Shown here: positions 61,539 through 64,000 of the stretch, piece after piece
How positions within the stretch are numbered: position 1 is the stretch's first letter
How the letters are laid out: the number at the start of each line of letters is the position of its first letter
DNA from: Spirosoma radiotolerans
GTDB lineage: Bacteria; Bacteroidota; Bacteroidia; Cytophagales; Spirosomataceae
DNA length: 64,000 nt
Assembly: GCF_000974425.1 (NCBI RefSeq)
Contig: NZ_CP010429.1
Location: 6,744,001-6,808,000, forward strand
Direction: 5' to 3'
Translations under genes and position numbers: made by a program
Notes under the pieces: model-generated
The model's database searches: none
The model's input: the letters and a program-made list of their open reading frames with translations, nothing else
What the model was told of the DNA's origin: nothing

Positions 61539-61553
61539 CAGGTTTAAGAATCT
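61539..61553. repeat. Degenerate GGTTTAAGAA motif
   Basis: GCAGGTTTAAGAATC shares the core GGTTTAAGAA with the palindromes at 7654-7669 and 15202-15221, but its right arm has diverged. It lies after the regulator gene. Confidence 0.35.
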
Positions 61554-61703
61554 GGTCCCACAGAGCCACCATAACGCCTTATAAATTAGTCAATTCAAAT
61601 AGTTTCTAAGTACGCAACGGGCAAGTCTTTATATCTCTGCGCTTACTAATTCTGGCTGATCGGCTATCTTTGGGCATCAAATTCTGGTTAGAAAAGCCCC
61701 TTT

Positions 61704-62108
61704 ATGACTGCTCTCGATACTGTTTCAACGTATTACACCGCCTTTAACAATAAAGAATGGGAGACGATGCTCAGTCTGCTCCATCCCGATGTTCGCCACG
61801 ATAGCAATCAGGGATCTACACGCACCGGCAAAGAGGTATTTCGGCAGTTTCTTCAGCATATGGACGATTGCTACGACGAAACCCTGACCGACATCGTTAT
61901 TATGACGGAGCCAACGGGCAGCCGGGTAGCCTGCGAATTTGTCGTGAATGGTGTGTACAAAAAAACGGATGGCGATCTACCAGCCGCTACGGGCCAAACG
62001 TACGTATTGCCCGCTGGTTCGTTTCTCGAAGTTATCGATGGATTAATTACCCGCGTCACCACGTATTATAATTTGCCGCTTTGGGAGTCGCTGGTTTTGG
62101 GTAATTAA
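61704..62108 (+). CDS. SnoaL-like / NTF2-fold protein
   Basis: The 134-residue protein fits the SnoaL-like NTF2 fold: TALDTVSTYYTAFNNKEWET, LHPDVRHDSNQG and GSFLEVIDGLITRVTTYYNL. Members include ketosteroid-isomerase-like enzymes and scaffold proteins with no activity. A shared position of acidic residues could support catalysis, but no substrate can be named. TATCTTTG at 61665-61672 is an exact -7 box, 31 bp before the ATG. The next gene begins 7 bp after its stop, so they form an operon. Confidence 0.78.
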   Translation: MTALDTVSTYYTAFNNKEWETMLSLLHPDVRHDSNQGSTRTGKEVFRQFLQHMDDCYDETLTDIVIMTEPTGSRVACEFVVNGVYKKTDGDLPAATGQTYVLPAGSFLEVIDGLITRVTTYYNLPLWESLVLGN

Positions 62109-62115
62109 TAGCACC

Positions 62116-62721
62116 TTGGCAAACAATTCATCTCTCATATTCCTTCGGCTCACAGGAGCGGGGTTTCGAACGGTTTTTGACGAGCTGGCCGCTTTGCGCA
62201 TCGCGGTCTTCTATGATTATCCGTATCTCTACGAGGGCTCCGTTGATTACGAAAAAAGCTATCTGGAGACCTATGCCCGCGCCGAGCGCTCGTTACTGTT
62301 TGCCGTATACGATGGAGAACAACTGGTGGGCGCAACAACTGCTCTGCCACTACGCGACGAAACGGCCGAGGTACAGGCTCCTTTCCTGGCGGCAGGCTAC
62401 GACATAGATACAATTTTCTATTTCGGTGAAAGTATCCTGTTGCCCGCTTACCGTGGTCTGGGATTGGGAAACCGATTTTTTGACGAGCGCGAAGCCCACG
62501 CCCGCCGGTTTGGTCAATACAAACTAGCTTGTTTCTGCGCCGTTCAGCGCCCGGTCGATCATCCGCTTCGGCCCGATGGGTATAAACCACTGGATGAATT
62601 CTGGACAAAACGAGGTTATCGGCGCGATAATACGCTGCAAAGCTCGTTTATCTGGCCCGATCGAAACGAGCCGGTCGAAACGGTTAAACCAATGATTTAC
62701 TGGACACGAATGCTCAACTGA
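62116..62721 (+). CDS. GNAT-family N-acetyltransferase
   Basis: The 201-residue protein starts at a TTG codon 7 bp after the SnoaL-like gene; no ATG lies in frame before the conserved region, and ANNSSLIFLRLTG follows. It has an acetyltransferase fold with VYDGEQLVGATTALPL and ILLPAYRGLGLGNRFFDERE, where the R/Q-x-x-G-x-G/A acetyl-CoA loop reads YRGLGLGN. It acetylates an amine, peptide or small molecule, not identifiable. Close spacing to the previous gene suggests cotranscription. Confidence 0.82.
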   Translation: MANNSSLIFLRLTGAGFRTVFDELAALRIAVFYDYPYLYEGSVDYEKSYLETYARAERSLLFAVYDGEQLVGATTALPLRDETAEVQAPFLAAGYDIDTIFYFGESILLPAYRGLGLGNRFFDEREAHARRFGQYKLACFCAVQRPVDHPLRPDGYKPLDEFWTKRGYRRDNTLQSSFIWPDRNEPVETVKPMIYWTRMLN

Positions 62722-62798
62722 CCCGACTCAGGAAAGACTCTTTCCCAACATAAAGCTTGCTCATACGGTTGTCTTTAGCGGATACAACACGTAAGGGT

Positions 62799-63956
62799 AT
62801 GGAGACAAACGCGAAAACCGAACGCGAAATCGGAATTGGAGTTATCGGTATGGGTGGCTTTGGCCTGTTCGCCGTACAGCAGTTTTTACAGGTCGGATCG
62901 CCGAATCATCCACAAGCCAAACTTGTGGCCATTGCCGGATCGAAACGGGAAGAAGCAATTCGAACCGCCAAACGATTCGGTGCCGAGCAGTTGGACAGCC
63001 TCGAAGAACTGGTCAATCATCCCGATGTGGATGTTGTTTACATTGCCACCCCGCCCTTCCTGCACTATGAGCAGGCCATGCTTGCGCTCAACGCGGGCAA
63101 GCATGTTATCTGCGAAAAGCCGCTGGCCATGAACCCCGAACAGGGCCGCGAAATGCTGGCGTTGGCTGAAGAAAAAGGGCTGTTGATGGTAACGAACCTG
63201 ATGCAGCGCTATAACCCCATGTTTGCCCGCATCAAACACCTGATCGACAAGAATCTCCTTGGCGATTTCCTGCACGGGTATTTCGAGAATTACGCCGGAG
63301 ATGAAGGACTGTCGCCCGAGCACTGGTTCTGGGACCGGACCAAAAGTGGCGGCATTTTCATCGAGCACGGCGTTCACTTTTTCGACCTGTTTGCCGGCTG
63401 GCTGGGCGAGGGAACGGTGAAAGCGGCACAGGTGATCAAGCGTCCCAATAGCAATGACATCGAAGACCAGGTCCAGGCGACCGTCGAATACGGTGACGAC
63501 GTAACGGGTCGGAAACTGGTCAACTTCTACCACGGATTTACACAAACCGGGCGGATGGATCGGCAGGAAATGCGGCTGGTGTTTGAGCGGGGCGACATTA
63601 CGCTCTTTGAGTGGGTGCCCACCCGCATGATCCTACGCTGCGTGGCCGACGAAGAAACGACCCGGGCGCTTATGGATCTGTTTCCGGGAGCACAACTCAA
63701 CGTAACGGCCAATATTGGTGGCAAAGACTTACCTCTGCGCGGTCGGCACAAAGAATTTGACGCCTATCAGCAGATTGAACTCCGTTTTGGGTTTGGCCAG
63801 GAAAAGCAGCATTTATATAGTGAACTACTCCGCCTGATGTTTCGAGATCAGATCAACAGTATTCAATATCCGGGGACGCACCGGCTCATTACGGAGCAGA
63901 ATGGCTTAAGTTCGTTGGAAACGGCCATGATTGCCGACAAGATGGCCCGACAATAA
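62799..63956 (+). CDS. Gfo/Idh/MocA-family oxidoreductase
   Basis: The start is ATG 62799 (METNAKTEREIGIG) rather than the TTG at 62757. The ~385-residue protein has the Rossmann motif GVIGMGGFGLFA, the EKPLAMN block typical of Gfo/Idh/MocA enzymes, and a C-terminal substrate domain with GIFIEHGVHFFDLF (the conserved His). These enzymes use NAD(P) to oxidise or reduce sugars or inositols. The substrate cannot be specified. It follows the acetyltransferase gene after about 77 bp, so may be in the same transcript, and no other carbohydrate gene is in view. Confidence 0.88.
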   Translation: METNAKTEREIGIGVIGMGGFGLFAVQQFLQVGSPNHPQAKLVAIAGSKREEAIRTAKRFGAEQLDSLEELVNHPDVDVVYIATPPFLHYEQAMLALNAGKHVICEKPLAMNPEQGREMLALAEEKGLLMVTNLMQRYNPMFARIKHLIDKNLLGDFLHGYFENYAGDEGLSPEHWFWDRTKSGGIFIEHGVHFFDLFAGWLGEGTVKAAQVIKRPNSNDIEDQVQATVEYGDDVTGRKLVNFYHGFTQTGRMDRQEMRLVFERGDITLFEWVPTRMILRCVADEETTRALMDLFPGAQLNVTANIGGKDLPLRGRHKEFDAYQQIELRFGFGQEKQHLYSELLRLMFRDQINSIQYPGTHRLITEQNGLSSLETAMIADKMARQ

Positions 63957-64000
63957 GGCGAGAGATGAGTACACGAACGTTAATAAAAAAATTTAGTAAT

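Noticed and set aside
62886..63545. 219-codon open frame on the minus strand
   Set aside because: Antisense to the Gfo/Idh/MocA gene, no domain.

Overview
The window looks like chromosome of a Spirosoma-like member of the Cytophagales (Bacteroidota). This is inferred from gene content: two TonB-dependent receptors with carboxypeptidase-like N-terminal extensions, an IPT/TIG lipoprotein, FG-GAP/ASPIC and DUF1501/PSD1 proteins, DUF4301 and Rrf2. It also fits the Bacteroidota promoter motif TAnnTTTG seen upstream of several genes, and the GC content, which looks near 50 percent. I found no tRNA, rRNA, CRISPR array, insertion sequence or prophage.

Layout. 1-4480: a polysaccharide O-acetylation pair (AlgJ-like, cut by the window edge, and an MBOAT AlgI-like protein), an SGNH lipoprotein, an outer-membrane protein and an MgtC-like protein. 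4621-14665: uvrA, a sialate-esterase/DUF11 protein, and a PSD1 cytochrome plus DUF1501 pair. 14766-19827: SMR transporter, gatC, plsC-like, purH, flippase. 19960-28137: large ASPIC lipoprotein, PBP4-like peptidase, amino-acid permease, fluC/crcB and an M14 peptidase. 28138-36855: two divergent TonB receptors, one in an operon with an IPT lipoprotein. 37270-46885: Rrf2 regulator, DUF4301, HAD, omega-amidase-like, def, ruvX, then a molybdenum hydroxylase cluster (MocA-like, XdhC, IorB-like, IorA-like). 47224-50963: katG and an L,D-transpeptidase. 50986-60179: a fermentation/stress island. 60745-63956: Nudix-wHTH regulator, SnoaL-like, GNAT and Gfo/Idh/MocA oxidoreductase.

Two parts deserve most attention. 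First, next to the TonB genes there is a short unannotated unit (28165-28298). It has a promoter with three TAA-containing units at 11-bp spacing ending 7 bp before a TAnnTTTG box, a 5' hairpin, and a terminator. The promoter of the TonB/IPT operon (32092-32135) has the same geometry, and that operon's 3' end carries the same 12-nt tag and terminator layout. This is either a co-regulated small RNA of about 84 nt or the scar of a lost sister operon. The repeat geometry resembles that of PhoB/OmpR-family activators.

Second, the island at 50986-60179 combines phosphoketolase, acetate kinase, alcohol dehydrogenase, two tandem-domain universal stress proteins and an FMN split-barrel protein with three decayed genes. 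None of the three is an open reading frame of normal length: a D-lactate dehydrogenase, a CheY-like response regulator lying against the 3' end of ackA, and an MgtA-type P-type ATPase that keeps only its two ends. The picture is an oxygen-limitation or energy-stress island that is being eroded. Long, nearly perfect inverted repeats, some sharing loop sequence, sit between many genes in the window.
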